Shown: positions 35,101-48,490, counted from the first letter of the stretch. The stretch: 58,142 nucleotides of DNA from Welwitschia mirabilis (GCA_051453625.1 JBOZIK010000001.1:127244556-127302697); one strand, 5' to 3'. Numbers and translations are program-made. The notes: a model not told the origin generated them from the sequence alone.

Positions 35101-36603
35101 TTAGACTAAGAATGCCTTATGTAATATTATTCAACATACATGAATATGCCTACGATCAATTCTAAACCATCATTGAATATGATGTTGTTATCTAGCCATT
35201 GTTTTTAATTTTGCAATATTTGATAACAAGATATAATGGTATTTAGGCTTATTGCATCAAACATAACATCCCTCTAGAACACCCAGAAAATGTGTTGCCT
35301 ATATTTCCATGGTTTTTATACTAAACATTTTACATTTAAATTATATTAAATATGTTTCATATTCTCTTTCCATGTTCAATTTAATTTTAGATGTTTAGTT
35401 CTTGGATAAGATCTGTTGTGGATCCGTAAAACACCATAAGCATTAAAGGGTAAAAATATTGAACATTTTACATAGTTATGTGATTACTAATGTAAAATAT
35501 TGGCATCCAATAATGTAGGACATGATTCATTCATTTATACCAAAAGCATTAAAGATTGTTTTTACTTTTAGAAAGCTAAAAGACCCTAAAATATAGACAT
35601 AGATAGAGGATTGACAAAGATGTTGATCAAAAATCAAAGCTTAGAACTACACAGGTGATGAAGATCTTTACTTGAAATGGAGGTACTAACTTAAATGGTT
35701 CAAGCACTGTGTTAATACAATCAGATTGACCCACCCATAATTTTTTAGTGAATCTTTCTCTAAATATCGTAGACTAAAGGATTTGTTTTTCACACTCTGG
35801 TCTCAGTTGTAAAATGTTTGTCATCCATCTTTTATCACAATAAATGGTCTTTTAAAATAACCAATATCAAGTACATAATTGTCAACATGTCATTGAAATC
35901 CAAAAATAGAATAACAGTCTTACTTCTATATGTCTAGGAAAGGCAAACATAGTGCTCAACTTCAAGTATAGAATAAAGATCTTCTATCCTAATACATAAA
36001 CAAAATGTTTCAATAAATTCTTTTAGGACAATCCCCTTATACGAAATGATTTTATTAGTGTTTTTGTAGTACATTCAATGGATGATTTGACTAGTTGCTT
36101 GACTTTGCTGAAGAGTTGACAACATTATTTTAGTTTACAAGATAATGTATCTAACAGTACATTCAGCCTAGTTGAAAATAAGTTGGGCTAATTATTATCT
36201 CTTAGGGTACAAAATACTGCAATATAGTCTAATGAATGTAATTGTAGATGCTCTTATTTCATTTTCTCTAGCCTAGTACATGTCAATGTAAATACAGTTT
36301 CATTATGTTAATGATGATAATTGCTATGGTATTATTGTAGATGCTTTTATTTCATTTTCTATATCCTAGGATAAAAAATATTGCAATATACTATGTTCAT
36401 TTATAACAAGGGAACCTTAAAGCACTTTGTCTATTTCATGAAAAGAGCAAGTTAAGAAAATCATGGGGCAAGCATGGGATGGTATTTGTGGAAATGGATA
36501 AGGGTATATTATGATGATGGTTGATAATTAGTAAGGAAGAAGTTATCTGGAGTGCTAGTGGTCATTGACATAATTAAGATGTTAATTCATCCAAAGGCCT
36601 TCA
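35101..36603. other. Interval without identified gene
   Basis: AT-rich. A small imperfect duplication is visible: 'attgtagatgctcttatttc' near 36240 recurs near 36335, together with 'atattgcaatata'-like sequence near 36215 and 36375. Confidence 0.5.
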
Positions 36604-37075
36604 TAAAGATGAGTCAAAAAAACAATAAAAATTCATGTCATCAGTATTATATATCTATCTAAACAAATGGCACCTACTTTGCCATTAAGATTAGTGATTA
36701 AGAAATAGAAGAGGATTTTAAACATCATCAAATTGAAGGCAAGGTTCAAAGATCAAGAAAGGTTAACCAAGGTATCGAGCAGCCAACAGCATTGAGGTAT
36801 TTACATCCACATTCAGAGTAGCAAAACATCCAAGACCATCAAAGACAAAAATTAAGATGAAAACCAAATTTAAATTATAGGCCATTAAGCTAATGTTGAA
36901 TTCTTGCATAATGTTTAAAACTATGATTAAATAGGTATTTTATATAAAATTACTCTCACTAATTCTAGTTTATGGATGTGTTTTAAAAATGTTATAAAGA
37001 CATCACAAAAACATCATAACTAAAACACATTTTTGAGGTATAAGATATCAGAATTGATCTATTCTTACCAAAAAT
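36604..37075 (+). repeat. CACTA arm repeat, copy X
   Basis: It matches 44079-44550 (for example 'gattaagaaatagaag', 'atcaaattgaaggcaa', 'aaccaaggtatcgagcagcc') and, at its end, 49975-50105 ('gattctagtttctggatg', 'gacatcacaaaaacatcat'). It belongs to the interior of CACTA right arms. Confidence 0.8.
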
Positions 37076-37805
37076 ATGGATGAGCACCAATCTTTACAAT
37101 TGTTGGCAATGGTAGATGTATAAATCATTTAAAGAGGCTATAGTCTCAAAAGTAGTAAAGGCTTGGTATTTGCACAAATGGTCTATATGTGTTTGATAAA
37201 TAAATTCTAATAACTTATAGACTCAGTAAACATTTGGTCTTATCCAAATTTGTAGGTTTATAAATATTTTCAGTGATACATGTTCAATTTCTATACTAAT
37301 TCTAATTAACTACGGTAAAGACTCTGATCAAAGAAGTTTCAGATGGGTAGTAGCAAAGAACACAAAAAATTTATACATGATAACAAGCTTGAATTCAACA
37401 TTCGAAAGAGATATTATAACTTTAAAAGTTAGAAGTAGATACTACAAAAAATACTATGATGATGTTCAGAATGAAGAAACCACATCCAAAAGTGAAGTTG
37501 ACAGTTGCAACGGGTGCTAGCAGCACTATGATATAAGCAAGTAGGGCTAACAATAGCCAATGTCAATGCAGGAGAGAATAATATCGATTGATCCACCATT
37601 GAGTGTAATTTCTACTAAGATCAGTGCAAGAAATAGTCATAAGAAATGGCAATTTGAAAAACAATGCGATGGTAAAAGAGAGAAGATGGCAAGAGAAAAG
37701 AGTCAAACTTATAATTGATAATAATGCATAACAAAAAAGAGAAGAGTGCAAACAAGAAGCTAACTACAAAGCACTAAATAACACTTAGTATAGGATGATA
37801 CACTA

Positions 37806-38115
37806 ACCTTTCTTTCACAAGCATCTGCATGTTTTAAAATAATCTGCATGCTTTCCATCTACATGTTTTAAAATAACCTGATATGCTCGTTTTCAAATGC
37901 GCAATGATGAAATAGATAAAATAATAAAGTTTTGATGAAGAATGTGACTGAAATATTAAAAGATGACATTTAGAATAACCTGATATGCTTATTTTTAAAT
38001 AGCGTTAGGTTTATTGTTGACATCGCGCATGTGGCCTATTTTTTATTTTTAATGATATCAGCTTTTATGGCATTTATCTTATTAAACACATTTAAAGGCA
38101 TAGCCTTTTACATTG
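37806..38115 (+). repeat. CACTA right arm X, left half (interrupted by LINE)
   Basis: It aligns with 45210-45870 and 50835-51400: 'gcatctgcatg', 'acctgatatgctcgttttcaaatg', 'gacatcgcgcatgtggcct', 'tttttatttttaatgatatc'. It stops at the T-run that ends the minus-strand LINE; the arm resumes at 42791. Confidence 0.8.
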
Positions 38116-38129
38116 TTTTTTTTTTAAAA

Positions 38130-39589
38130 TGAAAATTGAGTGAATTTCATTACTGGAATGTTGAAAGTACAACTTATAAAGAAAACATGGGTAATGACAT
38201 CAACAAGCTAAGACAAATTAATGCATAGGATATATCACTATTAAAATCAATGTAGGATCAGGGATAGTAAGACATCCCACTACATACCTGGAGATATAAC
38301 TGTATTTTAATATTTTCAGATAGGAAATCCAAAAGCATATACTTATAGAAACAATTAAAGAAACTATATCTAGAACCAAGTAGGAAGGCCACTACTAGAA
38401 CAGTGTTTTCCCATATCAACTGGAAATAGGCTGATTAATTATGACTCTTTTCAATTTAATATTGATTCATTAAGCATTTCTAGTGCTATAAACAAGATGG
38501 AAATTCTAATAGTGGAGGCACTCTATGAAATTAGTCTTCCCACTGAGACCCTAGGAGAGAACAAAATTCTATTGATAAGCAAAACTGCTTCACTCTGTTA
38601 GGAACTCTGTGAGAGAAAGCAAGAGGCCCTAGAGAGATTTCATACTGAAAATGTAAGTTCTAGTGTTAGCATGCCTTTAATGGAGACATTCCTATACCAT
38701 CCATGGGAACCTGAGAACTTAAGCTATAGTCAAAAAATAATTCAAGACTAAAGTCTACTATAGACCTATCTTTACCTCCTGTCACATTAATCATGAATCT
38801 AAGAAATGATCCGAAGGCATATTAATAAGAACAATTCTACAATGCTGTGAAGGCTACAATGTAGAATGTTGCAACTAAAAATATAGCTCTTAAAGATACT
38901 TCTGTCAGTTCTAGATGAAAGCCCTGCTAATAAGTTCAATAGGTCAAGATGGTTGTTCAATTATCATACCCTTTTAAATATTATATCCTAGACTGATTAG
39001 CTCTTGGTGGGTGATTAAACACCATCGCTTGCTGATCAAACAAACTGATCCACCGAGCTAGTTATCTATATGATTTTCTTTTTGTTACTATTTTAAGAAA
39101 TAGTCATGAGAGACAGCCCAAGCTGGACAACTAGACTTCTGATTATGCTGGGCCTAAACTCAATAAACATAGAACTTAGATGTGGATATGAAAGGTTACC
39201 ATGATAACCCTTCATCCATTTTCAAATACTTTTGGGGACCTTCCTTTTAAGTAGGCCTGTGTGAAGTATTAGAGGTTTCTTCTTCACTGCAATGCTGATA
39301 GAAAGCTAGCTGAATACTTTAGAGGGGTTGTAAGACTTTAGGACTGGGTTATAAATGCCTTGATAGAGCTATAAAGATTGGGATAAATTGCACATAACCC
39401 TTTGCCTCATCTTCCATACCAACTAGAAAAACAAAATCAGTATGAAATTAGGAAACTCTGGAGGCTAATTTCCAATTTTGCCCATCAAGATGAGTGAAAT
39501 TCCCACTGCTTGGCACCAATCTCTATTTTTCTGGAAATCTTCCGAATACTTATCAATTTCATTATAGATTGACACTTAATTTCTTCAGA
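38130..39589 (-). other. LINE 3' non-coding tail
   Basis: About 1.4 kb between the end of the RT ORF and the poly(A). No domain was recognised. Confidence 0.5.
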
Positions 39590-40560
39590 GATCTGGGTGG
39601 TTTGGAAGTCTTTCTGCAAGAAAATTTTTTTGTTCCTAGCTTTCCAAATGTAATATATGCAAGCTGTTACTAGGAACTTTGTAATACTATGCTGAGAATT
39701 TCTTGATTTGCATTTCTTCTTAATCTAAATTAGTAAATCCTTTTATTGAGGGGGAAGATAAGACAACCAGGTTGAAAGTAGATTTTAGAAGGAGGGCACA
39801 AGAAAGGCATTCAAAAAAAATGTGATCTCTAGATTTATCAACCAGACCACAAAAAGCACATAGCAGGTTTGCTTAGATCCCTAACTTTAAGACTCTATCT
39901 TTAGTAAATAGCCTATTATTAGAGGCAAGCCATGCTATGAATGAGAATTTAGGGAGTGAAAACTAATTTCATATTAATTCGAAGTACTTTCAAGTTGTAT
40001 GCTGATCACATAAATGGAGATAAACTGAGACTGTGGTAAAAGAGGATCCTATAGCCCTCTAAACCAAAGAATCATCAGCTAGTAAAATGCAGCCAGAGAG
40101 AATAGGATGAAGTTTCAGAATTTTTTTAATAACCCATGATGTATTATACTTAACCTAGTATTGCCAGATATTACCATTCTTGAAATAATATTTATACACC
40201 ATTTGACCCATAGGGTGTTCTTTTCGAGAACTAGGTCCTAGAGCTGGTGATAATCAAAGCCTTATTCATCAAAATGAGGTCTGTGAATCCCCATCCTCCT
40301 ACTTTTTTTGGTTTTATCAAAATATTCTAGGCTATAGGGGATTTTTTTATCTTTTGCTTATTGCCTATCCAAATAAATCTTCTACATATCATGTTTATTT
40401 TGCATAAAATCCTATTTGAAAGGATACAAATTATACACTGGAAACTAGATAAAGATTGTAAAACAACTTTAATTAGAATACATATTCCTGCATATGAAAG
40501 AAATTTTATAGTCCATGATCTAATTATTTCTATAAACCTATGAATAAGGGGAATATAGTC
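39590..40560 (-). pseudogene. LINE ORF2 C-terminal part, zf-RVT region
   Basis: The minus strand shows 'ACIYYIWKARNKKIFLQKDF', 'TTQISEEI' at about 39590-39670, the conserved end of plant LINE zinc-binding RT domains (x-A-x-x-Y-x-I-W-x-x-R-N-x-x-I-F), preceded by remnants of the C-x-x-C region near 39850 and a hydrophobic core. Many stops. Confidence 0.8.
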
Positions 40561-41700
40561 TAAAATAGAGAGTTTTTTTTATGTTAGAGGAACATCTAGA
40601 TATCTTACTAGGAGGGTCCCATCTGAAAAATCTATATTTTGAAGAAATCTATCCTTTTGCCCTAGAGTGATCCCCCCAAAGAATGCCTAGTTTTTTGAAA
40701 AATTTTCCTTTAAGGCCTGATGTCATTTTAATGTATTTAAGAACTTATTTCATCAAGTGGATGGACTTGTTATTAGCTTTACAGAAAACAAACAGGTCAT
40801 CAGCATAACAAAGATGTGTGACTTAAACCTTATTGCATTTAGCATGGAAACAAAAATTTGAATTAATAGACATCTTCTTTAGCCCCCTAGAGAGATATTT
40901 CATGATGATATAAAAGAGGTAAGGGGATAGAGGATCTCCCGTCTTAGTCCTCTTTTTCCTTGAAAATACCCTACCAGACACCCATTAATGAGGATTGAGA
41001 AGAATGAGTGGTGACAGAAGCATTTATCTACTTTATCACTTTGAGAGGGAATACAATTCTTTCCAAAATATTGAATTAAAATTGCTAGGAGACACAGTCA
41101 TATGCCTTTCTAAGATCAATATTGATAGCATAGCGAGGGCTGATTCTTTATCTGGCATAATGTTGAACCAGCTACTGAGCTAGCAGAATATTATGAATAA
41201 TGTTTCTATGGGGAATAAACATCCCTCAGTTATCAGCAATAATTTTCTCTAACACATGTTTCAGCCTATTCATAATAATTATAGACATGAATTTATATAA
41301 GACATTGCAACATGCTATCAGATGAAAATCAGAGGCCAAGTTTGGAGATGATTTTGTTTGGAATTGAAATAATGCTTGTGAAATTTACACTATGAGGCAT
41401 ACTAAAACTACTAAAAAAAATGCTTTACCACTTTGTAAACATCTTGATCTATGATATTCTAAGTTGATTTAAAAAACTTTACAGAGAAACCATCCAGCCC
41501 ATGAGTTTTATCATTGCTAATTGAGAAAAAGGAATCTATGATATCTTCATTTAAGACTAGTTTACACATCATTATATGTAACTGATTAGATACTAAAGTG
41601 CCTTCAGCTAGAATGGACATATCAAGGTCAAAGATCCTTACCTCATTACTTAATAGTTCCTAAAGAAAGACATAAATTTTTCATTTATACCCTCCTAATT
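40561..41700 (-). pseudogene. LINE ORF2 reverse transcriptase
   Basis: The minus strand carries 'SNDKTHGLDGFSVKFFKST' at 41460-41520 (x-x-D-K-x-P-G-x-D-G-F), 'CCNVLYKFMSIIIMNRLKHV', 'HRNIIHNILLAQ' near 41180-41320, and the catalytic Y-A-D-D at about 40796-40810 within 'ICYADDLFVFCK'. The order matches plant L1-type LINEs. Stops and frame shifts are frequent. Confidence 0.9.
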
Positions 41701-41979
41701 TCTCAACAACATGTTTCCTTTTGCATCATAGATTGCATTTATCATTGAGCTATGCTTCCTCTATTTGATACAAGCATGAAAGTAGGAAGAGTTTAAGTCC
41801 CCCTCAGAGGCCCACTTTATTTTAGCTCTCTACTTGTTTAGTTGATATTCTTGATGAAGAAGAGCCTTGTATTTTGCGATAGCTACATTTTTCAACTGAT
41901 ATAAGTCAGATTCTTGTGGAGATAAAACTATCTTCTTCTAGATGTTCAGGATCTTAAGGTAAGCTTCATGGATGTGCTA

Positions 41980-42800
41980 TCCTAGGTACCTTGTTTTAAT
42001 AGCAAATTTTTCTTTGAGAACTGTCTTAAGGATGCAAATCTTTCTATGAAGATATACCAAATAAAAGCATGGAGGGTTAGCATACTAATAAGAATTAACA
42101 AGTGGAAGAAACTCACTATCATCACATCAAAAGTTACAAAATCTGAATAAGGGGTTAGCTTTGAGGTTTGAGCTAATAGTAAGGATACTTGGGGAGTGAT
42201 CTGAGAGACCTGGTTGAGGAAATTTAGCAAATGATTATGAAAAGCAATCTATCCAAACTAGATTAACAAGCACTCTATCCAACTTATAGTGGATCCTTTT
42301 GTGCATGCTTTGCTTGTCCAACCAAGTATAGCAACATTCGAACTACCTTAAGTCTGAAAGATGAGATGTAAAAAAAAAGTTCTAGATTTCTTCTACATCT
42401 TTAGGGGACACTGTAGAGCCATTGAGTTTTTCATATAGGTGGGATAAGCAATTGAAGTCTCTTAAAACTGTCCAAGGATTATTGACAGCATGATTGAATT
42501 TTAAAATATCATCCCAAAGCAAACTTCTCTCATTCTTATTGTTATAAGCATAGATTAAAGAGCAACAGGTATGCAAATCATTAAAGGACAACTCACAATG
42601 AATAGCTTGAAATGATGAGGAAATAACAGATAAGTGGACTTCTTTTGTATTCCACAATATCAAAATTCTTCCATTTGAGGAGCTTAAGAAGTTATGCACA
42701 AAATTCCAAGAGATGTTTAGCATGTAATTGGATGCTATGCAATCTAATTTGCTTATCTGAACTTTAGTTTTTAAGAGCGCGAGAACAATGATATTTAAGG
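41980..42800 (-). pseudogene. LINE ORF2 endonuclease (APE type), N-terminally cut
   Basis: The 140-codon ORF ending at 42382 contains 'LALLKTKVQI' (the E-T-K step, here K), 'WNFVHNFLSSSNGRILILWN', 'QAIHCELSF', 'LIYAYNNKNERSLLWDDI' and 'WTVLRDFN' (G-D-F-N with G to R). Further on are a degenerate S-D-H-S-P near 42195 and 'ANPLFRFCNF'. Catalytic Glu and one conserved Gly are changed, so it is inactive. Confidence 0.88.
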
Positions 42801-43013
42801 TCACAAATATTTAAGGCCACAAATATTTAAGGTGTTGATTTATAAAGTATGTTAAAAACATTTACACATAAGATCTAGGGCATTTATTTAGAAAACACCT
42901 TAAAAGAATTATATCTTTTTGATTCTAAGGTGTTTATTGCAATAAATGCCTTAAAAGGCCTTATTATTATGGCATTTATTTAAATAAACACCTTAAAAGG
43001 TAATATTATAGTA
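42791..43013 (+). repeat. CACTA right terminus X
   Basis: The subterminal words resume after the LINE ('ttaaggtgttgatttataaa', 'aaatgccttaaaaggcc', 'taaataaacaccttaaaagg') and end with a decayed terminus; the minus strand reads TACTATAATATTACC, matching CACTATAAGAAATAG with substitutions. Confidence 0.7.
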
Positions 43014-43978
43014 CCTTAAACCATCTATAGTCAAGATTCTATAAAGGAAATAGAGAAGCTACGATACTATAGAAATTTTAGCAAGTAGGCCATAAACAAA
43101 TAAGGTAAGAGAGGTAATTCATACAAAAGGAAAAAGATCCATCAAGTTTCATTTTCATTGTAGAAGGTCTCTTGAATTAGAAGTTAAGTGTTATCTATTT
43201 TGTATCTATTAAAGCCACCTTAAAAGTGTTTATTATTCATTTAAATAACAATAAGAAAGGACTAGAACATGATGTCAAATTTTATTTTTAAGAGCTTCAA
43301 TTGATCTTTATTGTCTTACTACCATCATCATATTCAACAATCATATTCTAAGTTTTATATGCTAGAAGGGAGATGAGGTTGCAAGAGGAATATATACCCT
43401 CCAAGGGTGTTAATGTGGTGGGATGAGCTAAGTTATAAGTAATGGCACTTTTCATTATCCCTTGATCTATAATTTTTTGGTATTTTAATGATCAAGTAAG
43501 AGAAAGTTAAATAGAATGTCAAAGGATATTGAAAAGTTTAACAATTAAATTTTTACTATTGTCAAGTTTAAATGCTATTGATTTTAATTTAAAAAGGGGT
43601 ATGGACAGTTGTAAGTGATAAAATACCTAAGCTAAAAGATACATCTTAAAACTTTGAATAGGAAATATTAGATTAAAAGGAACTTTGATTAATTAATCAA
43701 GTGATAGAGGACTCACATTTGCATCATCTTATTTTAACTAAATCTTCAAAATAGGTTTGGGATGATTAAGAACACTTCTTAGATCTAAAGAAAATAAGGA
43801 TAGATAATGTTTGAAGCATCAATTATAGAGTTTTTGAATGGAGAAATCAATTGGCATGAATTAACATAGAAATCATATCAAGTGTCTCTTAATAAAACTC
43901 GTAGTAGCTAATTTAAATATTGAGGAGTAAGATGCCAAAGGAATTATACTTAGAAGTCTTCCTTCATAACATGGTTAT
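43014..43978. other. Interval between CACTA ends, no gene seen
   Basis: AT-rich, without recognisable protein motifs. The 85-codon ORF at 43920 crosses a gap and is not credible. Confidence 0.5.
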
Positions 43979-44078
43979 NNNNNNNNNNNNNNNNNNNNNN
44001 NNNNNNNNNNNNNNNNNNNNNNNNNNNNNNNNNNNNNNNNNNNNNNNNNNNNNNNNNNNNNNNNNNNNNNNNNNNNNN

Positions 44079-46100
44079 CAAAAAATAACAAAAATTCATG
44101 TCATGACTCATCTCTATTGTATATGTATTAAAAAAAATGGCTTCTACTTTTATCATAGATTAATGATTAAGAAATAGAATAGGATTTTAAACATCGTCAA
44201 ATTGAATGCAAGGGTCAAAGATCAAGAAAGCTTAACCAAGGTATCGAGCAGCCAATAACATTGAGGTGGTTACATCCAGATTCATAGTAGTAAAACATCC
44301 AAAACCATCAAAGATAAAAACTGAGATGAAAACCAAATTTAAATTATAGACCATTATGCTAATGTTGAGTTCTTGCTTAATGTATAAAACTATGGTGAAA
44401 TAGGTATTGTATATAAAATTCTCCTCACTGATTCTAGTTTCTGGATGTATTTTAGAAATGTTAGAAAGAAATCATACAAACATCATACCAAAAGCACATT
44501 TTTAAGGTAGGAGATATCAAAATTAATCTTTTCTTACCATTTTATAGAGTTTTTGAAGATAAATACTTCTTTAAAAATAAGACACAAGCTTTCATTGATT
44601 CAAAGTACTACCAAAACTTCTTAATTACCTCATTGTCTTTTCCTTGTGCCTGCTAATTATTATGATGTAATTTTTATTCATTATCAGGCTTAGTGTCTTC
44701 ACATTACATAGGCCTTATCAAGAAGAACTAAATCTTTCTGTTAGCTACATGTTATTTATTTCTCTCCTATTAGCTTTTTCATATCTCTCACGTCGACTCC
44801 TTTATTTTTATAAGACACAATGTAGCAACTCACTATAAATAATTATTTGAGCTTTTCACAATGCTACAGTGCCTTACCAATACTTTATAACTGCACTTAA
44901 ATGTTTAACACTCAGTTCATATTGATTTTTTTAAAACTCTTACATGAAATAATGAAGTTGAAATTGAGACGTTAACATATCGCAAGGGATGGAGTAAGGT
45001 ATCTGATAAATGGTATCAGAATTGAAGAGGAAAGTAACCTTTTTGTCCTTGGAAAAAACACACTGCTGCTACTCTTTACTATGTCATTGAAGCCTAGCTT
45101 CATGTTGGACAAGCAATTAAAATTGGAAAACAGAAATTCCAAAAATGAAAAATCAGTTGTTAAACTAGATATAAGTGAGAGCAGTAGTATAGAAGGAGAA
45201 CATGTATATTCACAGGCATCTACATGCTTTTCATTTTCATGTTTTAAACTAATCTGATATGCTCGTTTTCAAATGTGTAATAAAGAAAATGATAAAATAA
45301 AAAAGTTTTGAGAAGAAAGAAGCTAAATCTTTGAAAGATGACTTTTAAAAGACAAATGCATTATTCAAGAAAAATGCAAGAAATTATAGCTTCCATTTCC
45401 ATACACTGTATATCCTTCCTAGTATTTTTGAAATATAAATGATAGTAATAGGGATAGGTATACTTGTAAACTATGATCTCCTCCTAGTATTTTTTCAGTC
45501 TTTTATGCTTACCATCATAGGAAGGCCAGACTTTACATTAACATCCACACGCATCCCATACCAGTACTTCTGTATGTATCTCATGTGTGAGCAGAGTAGC
45601 AATGGATCAGCGAAGTGGCAAGGTATGAGTGGAACAATAATGGATATGTGAAGCGGCAAGGCACTAGCGGGTCAGCAACGAGTAAGCCAAGTAGCAAATC
45701 ATGAGCAGAGCGGCAATGGGCAAGTGGAGTGGCAAGGTGTGAGTGAAATGAAACATGAAATGCATGTGCAATAGCGTTAGGTTTATTATTGACATCGCGT
45801 GCTGGGCCTGTTTTTTATTTTTAATGATCTCAGCTTTTACAACATTTATCCTATTAAATGTCTTAAAATCCCCCACTTTTAATGGCATTTATTTAGTTAA
45901 GCACCATAAAAGACCATAAATATTTAAGGCGTTGATTTATAAATTCCTTAAAAACATTTACACATGGGCTTTTAAGGTGTTTATTTATAAAATGCCTTAA
46001 AAGGATTATATCTTTTTGATTCCAATAAATGCCTTAAAAAGGCCTATAATTATGGCTTTTATTTAAATAAATTCCTTAAAAAGCACTATTTCTTATAGTG
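44079..46100 (+). repeat. CACTA right arm Y with terminus
   Basis: The arm aligns with copy X at its start and with copy Z (49975-51664) nearly end to end. Its terminus reads CACTATAAGAAATAGTGCTT on the minus strand, the best preserved right end. Subterminal words fill 45845-46085. It carries a short version of the 'agcagagcggcaa' tandem repeat at 45590-45760. Confidence 0.88.
45590..45760. repeat. Minisatellite of gag.agcggcaa-type units (arm Y)
   Basis: Roughly six to eight units of about 20 bp with the core 'agcagagcggcaa.gg' alternate with 'gtgagtgga' variants. It is the counterpart of 51113-51310. Confidence 0.75.
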
Positions 46101-47899
46101 CTCTTTTATAAACTAATTCATTTTAATGAAAACATATGACATTAAATTTCCTTCTCATTCTTCTATCTCATTGTCTTTTCATCCTTTGAGTGTTGAGTTT
46201 TATGCTTGAAGATTAGAGATAAGAATTTTTGAGCTTAGGTATTTATCAAGTTCACTAAAACTCCATTAAGTCATAGTCATTAACTAGCTACTTATGCATG
46301 CTTCTTTTACTGCAAAAGTCCTTTAAGCATTACCTAGATATCTTTGCAACTTAATTTTATTTTAAGATCTTGTTACGTCCAGATTTTTCAAGGTTAAAAC
46401 ATTTAATTCAAATAGTTAAATGAAAACTAAATAAAAATAATTTTTATCTAGTGGAACCTATAAAGCTCATTTAGTTGCTAAATTTTTTATTTATTAGCAT
46501 ATTATTTCTAATTGAGATGTAATATTTTACTTTGTGAAAACTTATCTTACTGTAATTATTACTATAAATGCTTTCTTTTCTTGTAATCACTGTAATTAAT
46601 AATATTATTTTATAGTATTTTCATATTTATTTAATGATATACTTTTAAGATAAACTAGTCATTGTATTAATAATATTTTATTTTATTTTATAGCTATTAC
46701 ATTTAATGTACCATGATTAGTATGTTTTCTTATTTTCTTATTTAACATTTCTATGCATATAAAATGTTCTTATAATAGCTTTGGTTATTAAGATGCATTA
46801 TGTTAGCTTATTTTAATATTTTATTTTATTAGTACATGCTAAAGTAACACCCTTCATTATGAAACTACACTTTATTTTACTAATTGTTAACATGTATTCA
46901 TTATGGTACTTGGTCATTTTTTAAGCATTACTTAACTATTTATTATTTTAAATGAAAATGAATCCATTGGCCCTACAAATTAGTTGTTAGAAGTAAGAGA
47001 ATTATAAAAATTTTTCAAGAATAGTAGTGACTCATATGTATCTCTTGGAATTACCAATATCTTTTGAATTCCTTTATCTCATTGTAAATATGACCCTTTT
47101 CCTTTAGTCTTATTACTTGGGAATATCTTTAAGACTTGAATTTTGATGACTTGTATTTGTAGCTTTGGAAATTTTGGAGTCTTTATAATTACAAATTTTT
47201 TGAAGCTTGGGCATAGTAATCTTGAAGCTTCAAAAACTTTATGTTAAACGATGGATATGGTCCTAGAATAATTTTCTTTAATTCTTGTATGGTCCTTTAT
47301 TTTTAAATCTTTATATGATTTGAGATTTATCAACACTCTTATATGGTCCTTTTTTTTCTTGCATCTTTATATGGTCCTAGATTTATTTACATTCTTATAT
47401 AGTCTTAGGATGTTATCTTTATTTCTTGTATGATCTCAGGTTTTTCTTTCCTTATATGGTCCTAGGATATTCTCTTTAATTCTTGTATGGTACCAAGGAA
47501 TTATTACATCTTTTGTATGGTTTTATGACTTTTCTTATTATCTTATTTGATCTTATTAGTATCTTCTAATTCATGTAATATCTTGGACATGAACCTAATT
47601 TTAGGCCTTTATAAAATGTAAAATCCACATTTTGCATCCAAAAATTCAAATACTGCTTTTGTTTAAAAATTGTAACATCTATATTTTTCTTGAAGCCTAA
47701 AAATAATAAAATTATTAGTTGTATATTAAGAAACACCATGGTAATGAGGATTTTTAAAACTTCAGAGGTGGAGAAGTGAAGGTGGAAGCTAAGGTTCTAG
47801 AAGCATTAGGATAGTGGGGGTAGTTTCCATTCAGGAGAGCTATGATGCATAAGGAGGCGATATCGACTAGCTTACAGTCAATTTAAAATATTAGTCGTG
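46101..47899. other. AT-rich interval, no gene
   Basis: It begins with 'gcttgaagattagagataag'-type sequence resembling the flank after the Z terminus (51666-51720). The only other structure is the repeat at 47230-47540. Confidence 0.5.
47230..47540. repeat. Degenerate tandem repeat around 'cttatatggtcctag'
   Basis: About six to seven units of 40-50 bp share 'tcttatatggtcctagg' and a T-rich filler; units start near 47263, 47285, 47330, 47368, 47395, 47450 and 47485. Confidence 0.7.
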
Positions 47900-47964
47900 A
47901 TTTTATTTTTTTCATCTGAGTTTTTTCATAGGAGGATTTAAAATAAGTCTCTTACCCTTAAAAA

Positions 47965-48490
47965 AAAAAAACTCAGTTCTTTGAGAAGGAAAAAACCCTA
48001 GTCTTAGATATAGATGAAGACGCATGCTTTAAAATAGAGAAGAGACTTCAATATAACCTAATTGGTAAGTTTGTCTCATCTAGTTCAATGATTAAAATCA
48101 ATCTTATTAAAGAATGTATAGCCACCAAATGGACATGGGTTATTAAATTCAAAGTCATAGCCAAGCCAAAAGAATTGGTTCTTTTTCATCTTGATAATGA
48201 GTGGGATCGAGATAAATTTATTACTAAAGGACCATGATTCATTAGAATTAAAGAATTAGCCCTAGTCAAATGGACACCGAGAACGTAATTGAACTCGAGG
48301 CTATTCAAAAATCTACCTATATGGATTTACATACACAAGTTTCCCTTAAAGTTTTGGAATGAAGATCTTCTAAGAAAAATTGCTTCTTTGTTTGGAGAGT
48401 TGATAAAACTAGAGATAATTCTCATTAAATAAGATAGATTAGTTTTAGCAAGATTTTTCATTTAGTTTAGCATTAAAAAATAAAAGAGTT
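47965..48490 (+). pseudogene. LINE ORF1, DUF4283-type nucleic-acid-binding domain
   Basis: About 170 codons with few breaks: 'LQYNLIGKFVSSSS', 'WTWVIKFKVIAKPKELVLFH', 'DRDKFITKGP.FIRIKELAL', 'WTPRT', 'LPIWIYIHKFPLKFWNEDLL', 'KIASLFGELIKL' and 'RLVLARFFI'. This follows the DUF4283 pattern (L-V-G-K-F...F-x-F...G-P-W-F-I...W-V-R-L-P-x-L-P-L-E-F-W...I-A-S-x-x-G). The expected W in G-P-W is a stop (TGA). The zinc knuckle after it was not resolved. Confidence 0.85.

Larger units (their letters stand above)
38116..42790 (-). mobile_element. LINE (non-LTR retrotransposon), minus strand, 5'-truncated
   Basis: The element ends at 38116-38125 in a T-run (its poly(A) on the minus strand). It contains, in minus-strand order, endonuclease, RT and a zf-RVT region, and starts inside the endonuclease near 42790, so ORF1 is absent. 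It inserted in CACTA arm X. No clean target duplication was found; a 16-bp 'atatttaagg.cacaa' tandem lies at the 5' junction (42791-42822). Confidence 0.88.

Noticed and set aside
45664-45888. Minus-strand 74-codon ORF
   Set aside because: It lies in the same minisatellite of CACTA arm Y and is explained by it.
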